Shown here piece by piece: positions 1-12,600 of a DNA stretch of 64,000 bases. The notes beneath the pieces are model-generated. The model was not told the origin of the DNA. It did no database searches and saw nothing but the letters and a program-made list of their open reading frames with translations. A program made the translations under genes and the position numbers. Numbering within the stretch: the first letter of the stretch is position 1; every line of letters begins with the position of its first letter. The DNA is from Ephemerocybe angulata (taxonomy: Eukaryota > Basidiomycota > Agaricomycetes > Agaricales > Psathyrellaceae), in assembly GCA_013368325.1 (NCBI GenBank), contig JAACJK010000003.1:558001-622000 (forward strand), read 5' to 3'.

Positions 1-1283
1 TAAATGCTCAGGACGCAAATGGGAAAACTGCGCTAATGCTTGCCTGTCAAACCACCGGTGGCTTTGGTATGGCCCGGGCAGTTGGTGAGACTAGCTACAC
101 CCCAGTGGCTAAGGAACAACAGGAAGCTGTGTTCAGGATTCTTGCTGAAAGAAGGGATGTTGAGGTGGACACCCAAGATATTTGCGGCCAAACCGCTTTT
201 ATGTTTGCCTGCATGGAGAGCAGGGACAACCCCATATTACCACTTGCTCTGCTCTCTATGCGCCCCGAGATCAACGTCAATATCAAGGACAACGATGGGA
301 TGACAGCTCTCATGCATGCCTCTAGTTTGGGGTTTCTGAAAACAGTGGCATCCCTGCTAGATCAGACCCATCAGAGGAGGGCCGTAGATATCGACGAGGT
401 GGACAACAACGGGCAAACTGCTCTTATACATTTCTGTGCCTTGCCTCGTCGTCGTACGACTTGGCATGACCCGCACTCACTGTGGAACAAAGCCGAGATC
501 ACGGAGTTTCTCAATCTGCTTACCCGGCATGGGTGTAACCTCCACGTTCGGGATCAGCTGCATGGCCGCTCCGCTTTCCTGTGGGCGGCTGCATCGGCGG
601 GTGGATTATATGACGGAAAAACCTACATTTTGGAATACCTTCTGAATATTCCTTCCCTTGACTGCAACGAGCAGGACAACGAGGGGGCAACCGCATTGAT
701 GCTTGCATCCTGTGGACAGGCTATATGTTCGCTTGAGGTCCTCCTTTCACACCCCAAAACAGACGTCAATGCGCAAGATGCAGAAGGCAGGACCGCACTC
801 CATCGGTGTTCTAATTCCGGGACTCCCGAAGCCCTTGAGATGCTCATTTCGCACCCTGCGGTCAACTTGCGTCTAATCGATCAAAGGGGGTGGTCTGCAC
901 TTGATTGGGCATGCAGGAGCAGTACATGGTCCGGTTCCAAGGCCATTTCTATCCTCGCGAGGTCGGGGCACTGGGAAGATTCCGCCATCCGCAAGGCCGT
1001 CATACAATTTTTCGCGGGTCAGTACAAATGTGGAGAAGTTTCCCGCAAGGCCACCCTGGTTTTTCTCCAGCTTTCTCCGTCCACCTTCAGCGCCTTCAAA
1101 TGGACTTCCGATGATCCTATGACCTGGGTCCTTTTGGGATATGCCCTGCGCGACGACTGCAAAGTGGCAGTGGTTTTGATCCTCATCAACTGTGGTATCT
1201 TACCACCTTGGGAAACTGCAGAGGAAGGGAATAAGGACTGTCGATGTTTCAAGTCTCAGGACCAGTGGTGCTTGGTATTCTAA
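1..1283 (+). CDS. Ankyrin-repeat C-terminus of a NACHT-ankyrin NLR-like protein, cut by window edge
   Basis: The frame is open from base 3 to the stop at 1281-1283, so this is the 3' part of a longer gene whose NACHT part would lie upstream of the window. It encodes about seven ankyrin-type repeats with the usual G-x-T-A-L/F-M-x-A-C cores, for example GKTALMLAC, GQTAFMFAC and GMTALMHAS. After the repeats comes a non-ankyrin tail holding AFKWTSDDPMTWVLLGYAL and VLILINCG. The protein is closely similar throughout to the ankyrin half of the complete gene at 22193-25664, with the same motif order and very similar wording, so the two are recent paralogues. The role is inferred: ligand-sensing repeats of a cytosolic STAND receptor. 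The N-terminal and NACHT domains of this copy cannot be seen. Confidence 0.85.
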   Translation, partial: NAQDANGKTALMLACQTTGGFGMARAVGETSYTPVAKEQQEAVFRILAERRDVEVDTQDICGQTAFMFACMESRDNPILPLALLSMRPEINVNIKDNDGMTALMHASSLGFLKTVASLLDQTHQRRAVDIDEVDNNGQTALIHFCALPRRRTTWHDPHSLWNKAEITEFLNLLTRHGCNLHVRDQLHGRSAFLWAAASAGGLYDGKTYILEYLLNIPSLDCNEQDNEGATALMLASCGQAICSLEVLLSHPKTDVNAQDAEGRTALHRCSNSGTPEALEMLISHPAVNLRLIDQRGWSALDWACRSSTWSGSKAISILARSGHWEDSAIRKAVIQFFAGQYKCGEVSRKATLVFLQLSPSTFSAFKWTSDDPMTWVLLGYALRDDCKVAVVLILINCGILPPWETAEEGNKDCRCFKSQDQWCLVF

Positions 1284-2171
1284 TACCCATGTCCTACATT
1301 ACACTATTATTTCATCTTCCAACGCACCCCACGTTACGATATCTGTCCATTACGTTTACGCTCGTCCTCTAGACTCGGCCGATGAGGTCAACGACGGTCA
1401 GTGAGCGCTAATGATGTCGTGTGAATGATGAATTCGAATTCAAACCCTCTCATACATTACACCACCGCACCTACACATTCATTGACTTGATCACTGACCA
1501 CCCACAGCTGACCATTTTTGAATCGAAGCTCCTCGAACCCCGCAGCCGCCACTGCCGCACCACATCGAGGAAGGTCGGAGGAGCTTCACCGGATTCTGGG
1601 GTCGGCGTTTCTTTTGTTTTAGATTTAGGGTGCTGTTGAGATCAGCACCTCGAAATTCTGCGGTGACAGCTGTTAATTGAGGGTTCTAGTGCCTTCGAGC
1701 TTTCTCTTACCTAGTGCGGTATAGGTCGCATCCCTGAGCCTCGAGAGCGCTGGAGAACGGAGGGTATCGCGGGCGCTGCGATGAGATCAAACATAAGCGC
1801 CGGCGGCGCGCCGCGTAGTATGAATCGATTCGAGATAAGGCGGAACATGGAACAATGGACGGCGGGAACGTGGACATGGAGTCGAGGTCTATCCCAAACG
1901 GCGGAATCACGCGAAGCTCTCTATCTCATCTGGTATAAAAATGCGCTGCAGGACATCCCAATCTACTTACCAAATCCCCTGACCCCCCGCGAGCGCCTGA
2001 CCCCAGATCAATCTCGGCCAATCACATATCGCATCATCGCTGTCATCGCACTATCGCGTACTACGCTCCACCATTAGACCTCAACTCTTTCTATTCTTCT
2101 TCCACGACAGGGTTCAAACGAGCCTAAGATAACGATACACCGACGCGATACTACTAGAAACTCGAACAATC
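1284..2171. other. Intergenic, no gene seen
   Basis: This is the gap between the ankyrin gene and the dehydrogenase. Short open frames occur on both strands, but none has family-like sequence or consistent splice signals. The last 100 bp before 2172 are pyrimidine-rich, as is usual for a fungal core promoter. Confidence 0.5.
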
Positions 2172-4117
2172 ATGGCATACCGCAGCCGTAACTCGTCGCC
2201 CATGCGCCCCGGATTCGGGGGCACAGCGTCCTTCAAGGTCGACACGCTGTCGATTGACGACGATATGCACCCTGTTATACATGCGGGGCGCGTGGCGGTC
2301 GTGACGGGCGCTGCGAGTGGGATTGGGAGGGCTGCTGCGAGGGAGTTTGCAAAGTGCGTAGAACCCAGTTGCATGCCGAGGTCGAGGTATCGCCCTTCCG
2401 CACGCGCATCGTCATCATCATCGGGTGATAGCGCGTCGTGTGGGGGGATACTGGACGAAGCAGTATCATTTTTGTTCAGGAAAGCGAGCTGATGTACAGC
2501 ATATCCTTAGGTTGGAGCTGAAAATCGCGATCGCGGATACGAACGAGGCTGAGCTGGAGAAGCTCGGGAAAGAGCTCATCAGTGTCGTCGGCGAGGCGAA
2601 CGTGCTCGTCATCCCTACGGATGTGGCGGATCTGAAGCAGGTGGAGGCGTTGAAGGAGAAGGTTTACGATGCATGGGGCGAGGTGAGCTCTCTACTCTGT
2701 TACATCCTCCTCTACAGTGCCCAGCACGGTTATCTGCCCTCTATCTCGCGATAGCCCCTATCCGTATGGACGGACGCGTTGGATCGCGATACGTAGATAG
2801 CTGGCTATCTGTATCGCTTGGGATGCGCGTGGGGGAGGATCCCCCCTCAGAACTGTGCCATACTGATGTCACTTCTAGGTAGCCGTCCTCATGAACAACG
2901 CCGGAATCGGCGGTGCTGATCAGGGAAAGTCCTGGGAGGGCCTCGATAACTGGCACAAGATCTTCAACGTCAACCTCTTCGGGTGCGTCCCCTGTCTTTT
3001 CTCTACCCTGGACTCTGTATGGGAATGTCGATGCAATTATAGTGTGCTTAATGTGCAGCAAACGTTCGTCAGGGTGCGTGATTTCTGTGTGCTATTGCGA
3101 TGCGACAGGGAAGTGCGCCTGCAGGTGCTGACACGGGACTCGTTTTTGCATTTATAGAGCATGGTACATCAAGAGAACCAAGCACTGGTGATCAATACCG
3201 GGTCGAAGCAGGGAATTACGAATCCTCCGTATGTGTTTTTAGCATGTTCACCCAACGCTATCCCACCCTTATTCCTTCTAACGCACCCACCTTTCTCCGT
3301 TGGCATGCGCCACTCCTCCTCCGGACTTTCATCGAGGCTTTTACCTTTTGCAGCCCCTCTTTTTCTTCTCCCTTTACCACACTCCCTGCGGCACATTCTC
3401 TTGCTTCCCTTCTGCCGACCCCATATTCCTGCTGTGCCGCCGCCACCAGCAACTCACTTCTTCTTCTTCCTCTCCCTATAATTATCGTCCACTGACATGG
3501 CTGCTTCTCACTCTTCTTTTTTGGGGATGATGACAGAGGCAACCCCGCGTACAATGCGAGCAAGGCGGCTGTGAAGAGCCTTACCGAGAGTCTCGCGCAC
3601 GAACTGAGGGAGCAGACACATGGAAATGTCACAGCTCACCTGTTCATGTACGCCTTCCTATCTTCTCTTTCTCTGAACCCGGGCTAACCTGGGATATTTA
3701 CCTCCTCCGTTTCCACCCTTTCCCCTTCCATATCGACGCGCCAAACGCCCTTCTCGACGCACCGACGCGCGCGTACCAATCCCCGCCCTCCACACCGCCC
3801 TTCGCGCTTCCGCTCACCTCGCTCTCAGCCCCGGCTGGACGTTCACGGGCATGACCAAGTCCGCGACGACGACCGAGAAGCCGCGCGGCGCGTGGACGCC
3901 CGAAGACACCGTGCTCTACATGCTCGACAAAGTGCGCGAGGGTGACTTCTACATCCTCGTCCCCGACAACGAGACGAAGAAGGAGGTCGACCAGCTGCGC
4001 ATCATGTGGGGCGCCGCCGATATTGCGGAGAACCGCCCTGCGCTCAGCAGGTGGCATCCGAGCTATAAGCCGCTGTTTGAGGAGTATATGAGGGAGGGCA
4101 TGGCGCAGCTCGAGTGA
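2172..4117 (+). CDS. Short-chain dehydrogenase/reductase (SDR), seven exons
   Basis: This is a classical SDR of about 310 residues. The proposed exons are 2172-2353, 2511-2682, 2879-2982, 3043-3073 (31 nt), 3158-3228, 3537-3647 and 3829-4117, and all joins keep frame. The N-terminal Rossmann motif reads VVTGAASGIG. It is followed by the acidic NAD(P)-site strand AIADTN, then NNAG, a Ser in INTGSKQG and the catalytic YxxxK as YNASK. The C-terminal part, PGWTFTGMT onward, is the substrate-lid region. The substrate cannot be told from sequence. The start ATG opens a short N-terminal extension before the Rossmann fold. Introns are short except those at about 2354-2510, 2683-2878 and 3229-3536, which are rather long for this genome. 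Confidence 0.88.
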
Positions 4118-5035
4118 GAACGTTCACGTTCGTGAGGCAAGGAACGTGGGCAGACGGTGTTGATTGTTTTATACCAAAGGAATTGTTAAGGAATGTTGTA
4201 CGATAGGTATCTTGTGGGGATTGGTGAAAGAAACGTTGGAGGGTGGGCTCTGGAACTGTGATCAACGTCATTGGAAGCCCTAAGCGCGCGTCTAGACGCG
4301 GGAGCGCGCAGCACACTGTGCGGTGCGCTCCATACCTCTCGCTTCAAATAAAGCCAGCGGCAAGGCCTAGAAACGCAGCTAGTCAGCCTCCGTGACAAGT
4401 CGAGCGATGTATCGCATCCCCAGGATGGGTGTAATGGAAATTGAGGACTGCTACAGTCATAACAAGTCTGGGGTAGCAGATCCGGTGTGCTTAGCATCCA
4501 AAAATTTTGGTCGACCAATAACGGATCCTGGATCCTCGGCGTATGAAGGTATGGGTAACGACATACGGGATGCTGTGTGCGTCGTTACCCCGGCTTTTGA
4601 TGACATTGAGCAAGACCCGAGCGTCGTGCGCAAGCTCCGTCCCGCTGGGGAGGCTTGGAATACCGTTGGAGACCACCATTTGTTCAAAACATAGTAGTGA
4701 TTGAGCTTCTTCACGTTCTTAAATCAATAGCACTGTCACTTTTTTCGTCATCTGGCCCTTAGAACGCGTTGATTTGGGGTAGAGAGGGTCATGAGGTGAT
4801 ATGTTGTCCATGAAACCTTGGAATACGCGGTGATGAGCTAGGATCCGAGATCCTTGCCGAGCTTTATTATTTTGTCCCTTATTTTTGGGTATTTATTGTC
4901 CATTTTAGAGTGCGTGTATATATAGGTTCGTGGCCTACCCCGCCTTTCTTCCTATTACCTTCCCCTCTCCCATTATCTTCAATCTCCCCTTCCCTACTAC
5001 CCCTACCCGACGACGACGACCACGAACACACAGCG
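4118..5035. other. Intergenic between SDR and glutamate dehydrogenase
   Basis: No supported gene. Open frames at about 4392-4694 are unspliced, low in recognisable motifs and overlapped by equally long frames on the other strand. The last 120 bp hold the TATA element and a C/T-rich leader of the downstream gene. Confidence 0.5.
4917..4924 (+). promoter_or_regulatory. TATA box of the glutamate dehydrogenase gene
   Basis: TATATATA lies about 112 bp before the ATG at 5036. A C/T-rich stretch follows it, a common arrangement at strongly expressed fungal genes. The transcription start itself cannot be placed. Confidence 0.45.
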
Positions 5036-8000
5036 ATGTCGACGCCAGAACCAACAAGCAAGGTGTTGTCGGCAGCGACGCACCTCCTACAGACCGGCGA
5101 TGCGCACAAGGGGCGCGTCGAGAACATGCCCGGGTACACCACGCCCGTCTTCAAGGGCAAGGACGAGCAGCGAGCTCTCGTCGAGCAGGCCGTAGCCGGC
5201 AAGGTGCGCTTGCCACCCTCATATCGGCTCCTCTAACAAATCCTGACTGATCTGGCGCAATCGCAGGGCTTCATCCCGCGCGAACTCGTCAAGAACGAAG
5301 TGAACTGGTTCTACAATGGCCTCGGGATCGACGACACCTACTTCCAGACGGAGAGCCGCGAGGTCATTGCGGACCACATCATGGCGCTCTTCGGCGCGAA
5401 GATCCTCGCGTTCACGAAGCACGATCCCAGCTCTCTGGTTATCGATCTCGAGCGGATAGACGAGAAGGGCAACGGCGCGACCTTCATACACTCCAGTGTA
5501 CCAGGGTTGACCACCACCGAGGGTCCCGGAGCCACCTGCGAGGCGAGGTAAGCTCCTGGTCCTCCTACTCTCCCCTCTGCCCTCTTCATTCTATCTATTC
5601 TTGTGGTGTCATATGGCGGGCGACCTTCGATCTATTCTTGCTCTGGCTTCGAAGCTTTTCATAGAGCGTGCGCGCTATGAATTGTCCGAGCATCCATCAT
5701 GAAGCTCGGAGCTTAACGAGCGTGATGGTCCATGACGATGTCCTCGGGGCGATTGGGGATATCTTCCCCACATTGCTGATAGCTTCCGAATCTACCGTGC
5801 GAACTCGAGCTAACCGCCCCTTTTCCATTTCTTCGTAGGATTGACGAGCTGTTCCTCGACAAGTCGACTGCTGAAAATGCCTACCGCCTCGAGACTTTCC
5901 GTTCGACGGGCGCCATCTCTACAACCTCGTCCCAGCAGCTGCGATGCTACTTCGTGACGAAGTGCCAGTTCCCCCGACCCCGGCCGGTGGATGGGGGAAG
6001 AAGACTGACATCAAGTTGGTTTCTGACCATACGTTCCTGGATCGCGCGACGAAGAACACCCTCGAGATTTACCAGAATGTGGGTGGACGCCTCACCTTAT
6101 GAAACCATGAAACTAACGCCTCAATAGGTTATGTGGAATGTTGAGGAGAGACACGGGCCCGTCATCGAAGTGTTCGAAGTCGAGGGATCTCGTGAACGCC
6201 GAATGGTTATTGGGTACCGCCAAGGCGGAACCTCCAAGTTCTTCAGCGCTCTCTCCAACCTCTACCACTTCTACTCCCTTTACTCTGCCCGCAAATACGT
6301 TGGTACGTTCATGTCCTCCCTTTTATTTACTTCACGTCTAACGCCTGTTCCACAGAGCAATTCGCCAACGGCATCACGATCATCTCCCTGTACTTGAACC
6401 CCCTTCCCAACACCAATGCCCCACCCATAGAGCACTCCGTCTGGCAGATCAAGAAGGAAGCCTCCCTCCTCTTCTGCTTGCCCGACAACCCCTTCTTCCT
6501 CGCGAAATCGCCCGACAGCCACGCCGTGCAAGAGGCTACCTATGCTTGTAAGTTCACTGATGCAACATCCTTTGGCTTCAATGAGGATCGCTAACGGTGT
6601 GGCGATGATAGACTGTGGTTGGATCTTCGCCCAGCACTTCTGTAACAGGCTTGGATCGGCCTATCTCCAGCTGAAGAACATCTTGAACGAGAATGACCCT
6701 ACCCACGCGGAGGTGCTCAACGATATCAAGAGGAGGTTTAGGGAGGAGACGTTCACCCGCGAGAGTATCGAGCAGGTTATTCAGGCGTACCCCGAGCTTG
6801 TGAGTCTTGATCGTTTTCCCTTGGCTTCTTGGTCTTGATGAGTCTGTCCAGATTCGTCTGCTCTATGTCAACTTCGCCATGACGCATTACCCGGCGACCG
6901 ACGACTTGAGGCAGCAAGGCCCAACGCTGTCGTATCAGCGTCTCCAGACTGTGCAGCCCCTTTCCGATGTGGAGCTGTACGATAGGCTCAGGAGATCTGT
7001 TCCCAACAAGTTTGACCTCCAGGTCCTCGAGAGCTTCCTTATCTTCAACAAGTGCGGCTTAATCTCTTGCGTCTAGTTCTTAAACTAATTCATCCCAATC
7101 TCTAGGAGCATCCTCAAGACCAACTTCTACCAGCCGACGAAGGTCGCCCTGTCTTTCCGTCTCGCACCCGAGTTCTTGCCCGAGGTCGAGTATCCCAAGA
7201 AGCCGTTCGGGATGTTCATCGTCATCGGCAACGACTTCCGTGGATTCCACATCAGGTTCAGGGACGTCGCCAGAGGTGGTATCCGTATCGTTAGGTCGAG
7301 GAACAGGGAGAACTACTCGATCAATCAGCGCATGCTGTTCGACGAGAACTACGGTCTCGCGTCTACTCAGAACTTGAAGAACAAGGATATCCCTGAGGGT
7401 GGTGCCAAGGGTACGATCTTGCCTTCGCTTGGAGCCAGCCCTCGACTGTGCTTCGAGAAATACGTTGATGTGGGTCCCAGCTTTTCCTTCTCCCCTTTCA
7501 TTCCCTCATCTGACACGACTACAGGCTATGTGCGACCTCCTCATCCCCGGCCAGACGCCCGGAATCAAGGAACAAATCGTCGACCTTTACGCCAAGCCCG
7601 AGCTGCTCTTCTTCGGTCCTGACGAGGGTACCGCCGACATGATGGACTGGGCCGCGATGCACGCCCGGGATCGCGGCGCTGAGGCCTGGTGGAAGTCGTT
7701 CACCACCGGAAAGAGTGCTGCCACCCTCGGTGGTATCCCCCACGACACCTACGGGATGACTTCGCTGTCGATCCGCCAGTATATCCTGGGTATCTACAGG
7801 CAGTTCGGTCTCCGCGAGAAGGACGTGACGAAGGTGCAGACCGGTGGGCCTGATGGTGATCTTGGTTCCAGTGAGTATCTCATACTTCGAACGGTTTGGA
7901 CGGCTGCTAATTGCGATGTTTAGACGAGATCCTGTTGTCGAACGACAAGACTGTCGCGGTCATCGATGGAAGTGGTGTGCTCGCTGATCCCCAGGGTATC

Positions 8001-9042
8001 AACCGTGAGGAGTTGGTGAGGTTGGCGAAGGCCCGTGTGCCGGTGGGCAACTTCAACACTGCCAAGCTCAGCAAGGACGGCTACCTCGTCAAGGTCGAGG
8101 ACCAGGATGTCAAGCTTCCTTGTACGTCTTCCTTCCCTCCCGCCAAGTATTCGTATCGTTGACACCCTGACCTTTACAGCTGGTGAAGTCGTCATCGACG
8201 GAACCGACTTCCGCAACGGCGCCCATCTCCGCTTCAAGGCTGATCTATTCGTGCCTTGCGGTGGTCGTCCCGAGGCCGTCAACATTTCGAACGTCGCTGC
8301 GCTTGTCGACTCTGAGGGCAAGCCTCACTTCAAGTACGTCGTTGAGGGAGCGAACTTGTTCTTCTCGCAGCAGGCCCGTTTGTTCCTCGAGAAGAGGAAG
8401 GTCGTTCTGTTCAAGGACTCGAGCACCAACAAGGGTGGGTATCTCTTGTCTATTTCTGGGAGATAGCAAATGCTTATTTATGTTTAATAGGTGGTGTTAC
8501 ATCGTCGTCGCTTGAGGTTCTCGCCGGTCTCGCCCTGTCGACTCAAGAATACATCGACCTCATGACCTTCAAGGACGAGCCCTCGGCCTTCTACAAGTCC
8601 TACGTCAAGGACATCCAGGCCAAGATCTCCGAGAACGCCATGTCTGAGTTCTCCTGCCTCACGAAGGAGCACTCGCGCCTTGGAGGCTCGAAGCCCCGCA
8701 CGACGATCTCGGACGAGCTTTCGACAACACTCAACAACCTCCAGGCCGAGCTCGAGAGCAGCGATCTGTTCGACGATCTGCCCAGCAGGAGGGGTGTCCT
8801 GGGACGCGCGATTCCGAAGACGCTCGTGGATAAGGTTGGCTTGGATGTGCTTATGCAGAGGCTGCCTGATCCGTACCAGAGGGCTCTGTTCTCAAGTTGG
8901 GTCGCGTCGCATTTCGTGAGTATTTCTGGTTTTCTTGGGGTGTTGGGTCCATGCTAATTGAGTTCGATAGATTTACAAGTATGGTGTGATGGGATCGAGC
9001 GTGGACTTCTTCCACTTCGCGAGGGACCTTGCTCAGCATTAA
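5036..9042 (+). CDS. GDH2: NAD-specific glutamate dehydrogenase (large fungal form), with a 1-base frame break
   Basis: This is the large NAD+-dependent glutamate dehydrogenase, which oxidatively deaminates glutamate to 2-oxoglutarate and ammonium and works in nitrogen and carbon catabolism. It is spliced from about a dozen exons starting MSTPEPTSKVLSAATHLLQ (first intron 5204-5266) and ending at the TAA at 9040-9042. Family marks visible include GSRERRMVIGYR, FRDVARGGIRIV, IPEGGAKG, TGGPDGDLGSNE, IDGSGVLADPQG and FVPCGGRPEAVN. The last exon ends VDFFHFARDLAQH. Nearly the whole family length is present. In the exon starting at 5839 the frame is lost at a run of five C's (5971-5975). One more C would join LRCYFVTKCQFP to KKTDIKLVSDHTFL without a stop. 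This is either a real null allele or a sequence error; error is more likely because everything else is intact. Confidence 0.93.
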
Positions 9043-9654
9043 GCGCCCTGGAAGCGCCCTCCCATCGGCGTCGTCTCGTGGATTCAGTTGATAATTTAGT
9101 GGACTGCACATGTTCTGAATCGTATTCGTGTACCATAGTGATAGAGCTCTCTTAGATATATCCCTCGTAATTTGGTTTTGTTGTTGGATTTTCGTTTCGT
9201 ATATCAAGTTGAATAGAAAGATGGTTGTCCAGTTGATTGGTTGGTGTGGGTGGGTTTCGGTTTGACGGGCAGTTAACGAGGCAAGTCCTGCTCCGCAGCC
9301 TTTCAGTGCTGAGTGGAGACTATGGCCGGTTTCACTAAGTTTGAAGGTATGCAGCCCCGTTTCCCGACGGCGTTGATTTCGTCCTTTTTGATGTTAGAAC
9401 ACGAACACAGCACACAGCCATAGAAAAGGACGCTAGCAGAGAGGAGTATAATCAAACAGCGACATAGAAAAGAACACTAACGACATAATAAGAGCGAGAG
9501 GGTATAAGTATTCCTAAGTAAGTACAGGTCGGGTCCACTTTAAGTACCAAGTCCTCTGTGCTACTACCGTCTGGATTATTTCTATCTCAGTGGTATAGGT
9601 AGGTTCGACAAGCTGTGTTCCGAGCCTCGACTTGCTGGACAGCGTGATCACCGG
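9043..9654. other. Intergenic tail-to-tail spacer
   Basis: This is the 3' spacer between two converging genes. It is AT-richer than the neighbours and holds only short frames. No gene or repeat was recognised. Confidence 0.5.
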
Positions 9655-12600
9655 TCATCTTACCTCAAAATCATCGAAGGGTATCGAAAAGGTCAAGCTA
9701 CCGTCCTCCGACTCGACGTAGGGAAAATCAAGATAGCCGAGAGACTTCCGGATTTGGCTACTGAAGAACTGCGCTGCGGCCTCCTGGTCCAGAGTTCTCA
9801 TTTTACAGTGGAAGCCGCACTGGCAAGGTGTTTTACCTTCCTCCATGGACTTCATAGGGGGGAGAAGGGAACAATTGATGAGGATTGTGTAGGTGAAGAC
9901 CTGGCAGTCGCATTGAAGGGCGTGCGCCAGGAGCATGACGGTGTCGCGGTCGTCCGTGGTCCATTCGAACGCGTTGAATGTAGCTAGGGACATCTGGGGA
10001 TTCAATAGGTGCGCGATGCAATGCACTTCCCATCCCACTCGATGTTTTGCATGTTGTACAGTTTTGATGACTGCCAGGCGGATTGCAGAGACCTCGCAGC
10101 GCCTATCCCTCGCCAAGAGGGCGATGGTCTCGGAAGCCTTGACGTTTAAGTTCATTAAGCCGAATAACGCTTGTGGGCTGCAGGCCAAGTCAAGGGCTGA
10201 CATGCCCTGGTAGTCCTGTATCGTTGTATCGATATCAGGGTGAGAAAGAAGAGCTTCCACAACGCTGGGTGCCAGTGGCGAACAAGTTGCAAACATGAGG
10301 GCCGTTTGGCCATTTGAGGCCCTGGCGTTTACATCGATCTGGGGTTTAGACAGAAGGCAGTGGATCATTGAGATGGTCCAGTTTGACTGTGGCCGTCCTG
10401 ATGATGCCGCCACCATGAGGGGAGTGGCTGTGGATCCGTATCTGCTTCTCTGATTGATATCGATAGTCGGCCAACTGAGCAGTTGTTCCAAGACATGGAG
10501 GGGAAGTGGGCCTTGCTGCGATGCGACACAGTGGAGGACCGAAATCCCATGGATGGTATCTTGCAAGGATGGGTTGGCCCCATGCACACGCAAGGCCTCG
10601 AGAACATATGAATACCATGCGAAGTCTGAATCGGCGGCGGTGCTCGCGCCAAATGGCAAGTCTTTGCAAATCTTCATGAGAGCGCTTTCTCCGCTTTGGT
10701 CGACCTGTTCCGCGTACTTTGGGCCAATACCCCGAGCGCTGCGGTTTAAAAACCATTCCACTATTTCCAGTTGGCGACTGGAGCAAACCCCCATAAATGC
10801 CGTATTCCCGGTCCGGGAATGACGGGTGTCGACATCGATGCCTGGACGGGATGATAAGAGAAGGGCAGGTAGGCCAGAAGGGCCTTCGAGCGAGGAGGGC
10901 GCGTAACAGGCATGCCAGAAGGCGTTGCGCCCGCTATGATCCGTGAGGTCGACGTCGACATCAGGGTGTGCGAGCAGGCGCTTCACTCCCTCTTCAAAGC
11001 CTGACCTGCAAGCGTACATAAGAGGCGTTTTTCCTTTCTGATCTATGTCGTTTATCTAGGAAGCCTCGTCAGAAATTAGAAGCGGGATAAAAGAGATAAA
11101 CACATTACCCGATTCCCGTAAAATGTAAGCAATATTTCGAGGGAAGAAGTGCAGCCATAATGTGCCGCGTAGTGCAAGGGGGTCTCGCGTCCACCACGAT
11201 TAGTTTCACTTTCCGGGAGTGCTTCAAAGGCCAAGGCGTTGCACATAGGTACATCGACCAAATCGTACATCACGGCAAGATGTAACGGAGTGACCCTGTC
11301 ACCTAGGGAGTACCCATTTCTAAATTGATGCTTGAAAAGGCCATACTTAGTGCACCCGATGATAAAGGAACGTATGAAGGGGTGCAGTGGGCCATTGTCC
11401 AAAGATGATCTAGCATGCTGGCCCCAAGTATGATCGGCGTAGGCTAGAAGGGGACGAGAATAAAAGTATGACCAGGCATCCTCTATTCTCAACTCTTGCA
11501 TATTGTCGTTGTGTTGTGTGAGATAGACAAGGCAAGAGACCGCGAGAAGTGTTTGGGCTGGGGGTTGCGTATATAGCTTGCATCCTTTGAGGTACTCGTA
11601 TGCGGTATAATCTGAGTATAGTCAGCAGTTTTTGAGGGGATAGTTGCTCTATGCACTCACGTATAAATCGGACGAAAGAGGACCTCCCTTCCCTGCTGTG
11701 ACCGTGACCAATGGCAGGGTGCTCTTCTTCGAATATTACGAGGCCACCACATAGTGAGAGAATCATGGATGCTGGTATGATTTCACCCTCATCGTATGTT
11801 TCGTTGTCAAAGGAGACTGCGAGGGCGTGTTGCAGGCCTGCGATGGAAAAGGACTGTGCATAAACGTTGTCAAATCCTGGCACTGAATACATGAGCCAGA
11901 TGAAGACGCGGTGGGCAATTGAGACGTCCTCTTCAGGCTGTGCGTTGATGCGCTCGAGAGTGTGCCTGTACATGTCATTGACACCGGAAGGGAGCTGCTC
12001 GAGTGCTTTTAGCAAGCTATTCACACTTCTAGCTTTATGTAGAACAGCTTCTATCTGAAGTCGTGCCACTAGAAACCTGTTCAGATGGTCAATGTAAGCA
12101 AGGAGTGAACTTGAAATAGGAAGGTAGCTCACATTCCCTTCGAGCTTTCCCTTACGCGAAGCTTGAGCTTCAGAGTCAGAGTAGGGTCGTCACGAATGAT
12201 TGCCTGGAGCCTAGAGTTACGTTGGATTTGGTCGTCGATGAAGAGGTCAATGTCTTCAGTTCGGGCCACGATGGAAACATGAAGAGCGTGAGGTATGTGG
12301 TGTCTGTATAGTTCAAGCGGGCGGGACATGATTAAGACGTTAGCTCCAAGGGAAGGAAGGACGTGAAGTAATACATCCTTCGCTGCGTCCTCAGCTTCGT
12401 CCAAACCATCGATGAGGATGAACGCCTTCGAAAGAAGTCCTACGATTCCCCGCAAAGCCTTGACCAGCCCCTGTTCCCTCAGCTCCCTCCCCTTGTTTCG
12501 AACGTATATGTGTTCCATATGTCGATATGCACATGGATGATCGCTGACGAGTTGCCTGAGAAGCCCAGAGAGAATGTCTACCGTCGAGAGTCGTTCAGTG

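Noticed and set aside
5962..6015. A GT..AG span that could be read as an intron around the GDH2 frame break
   Set aside because: The span covers residues that are conserved in the family, and the downstream frame is recovered simply by one base in a C run; no branch-like sequence was seen.
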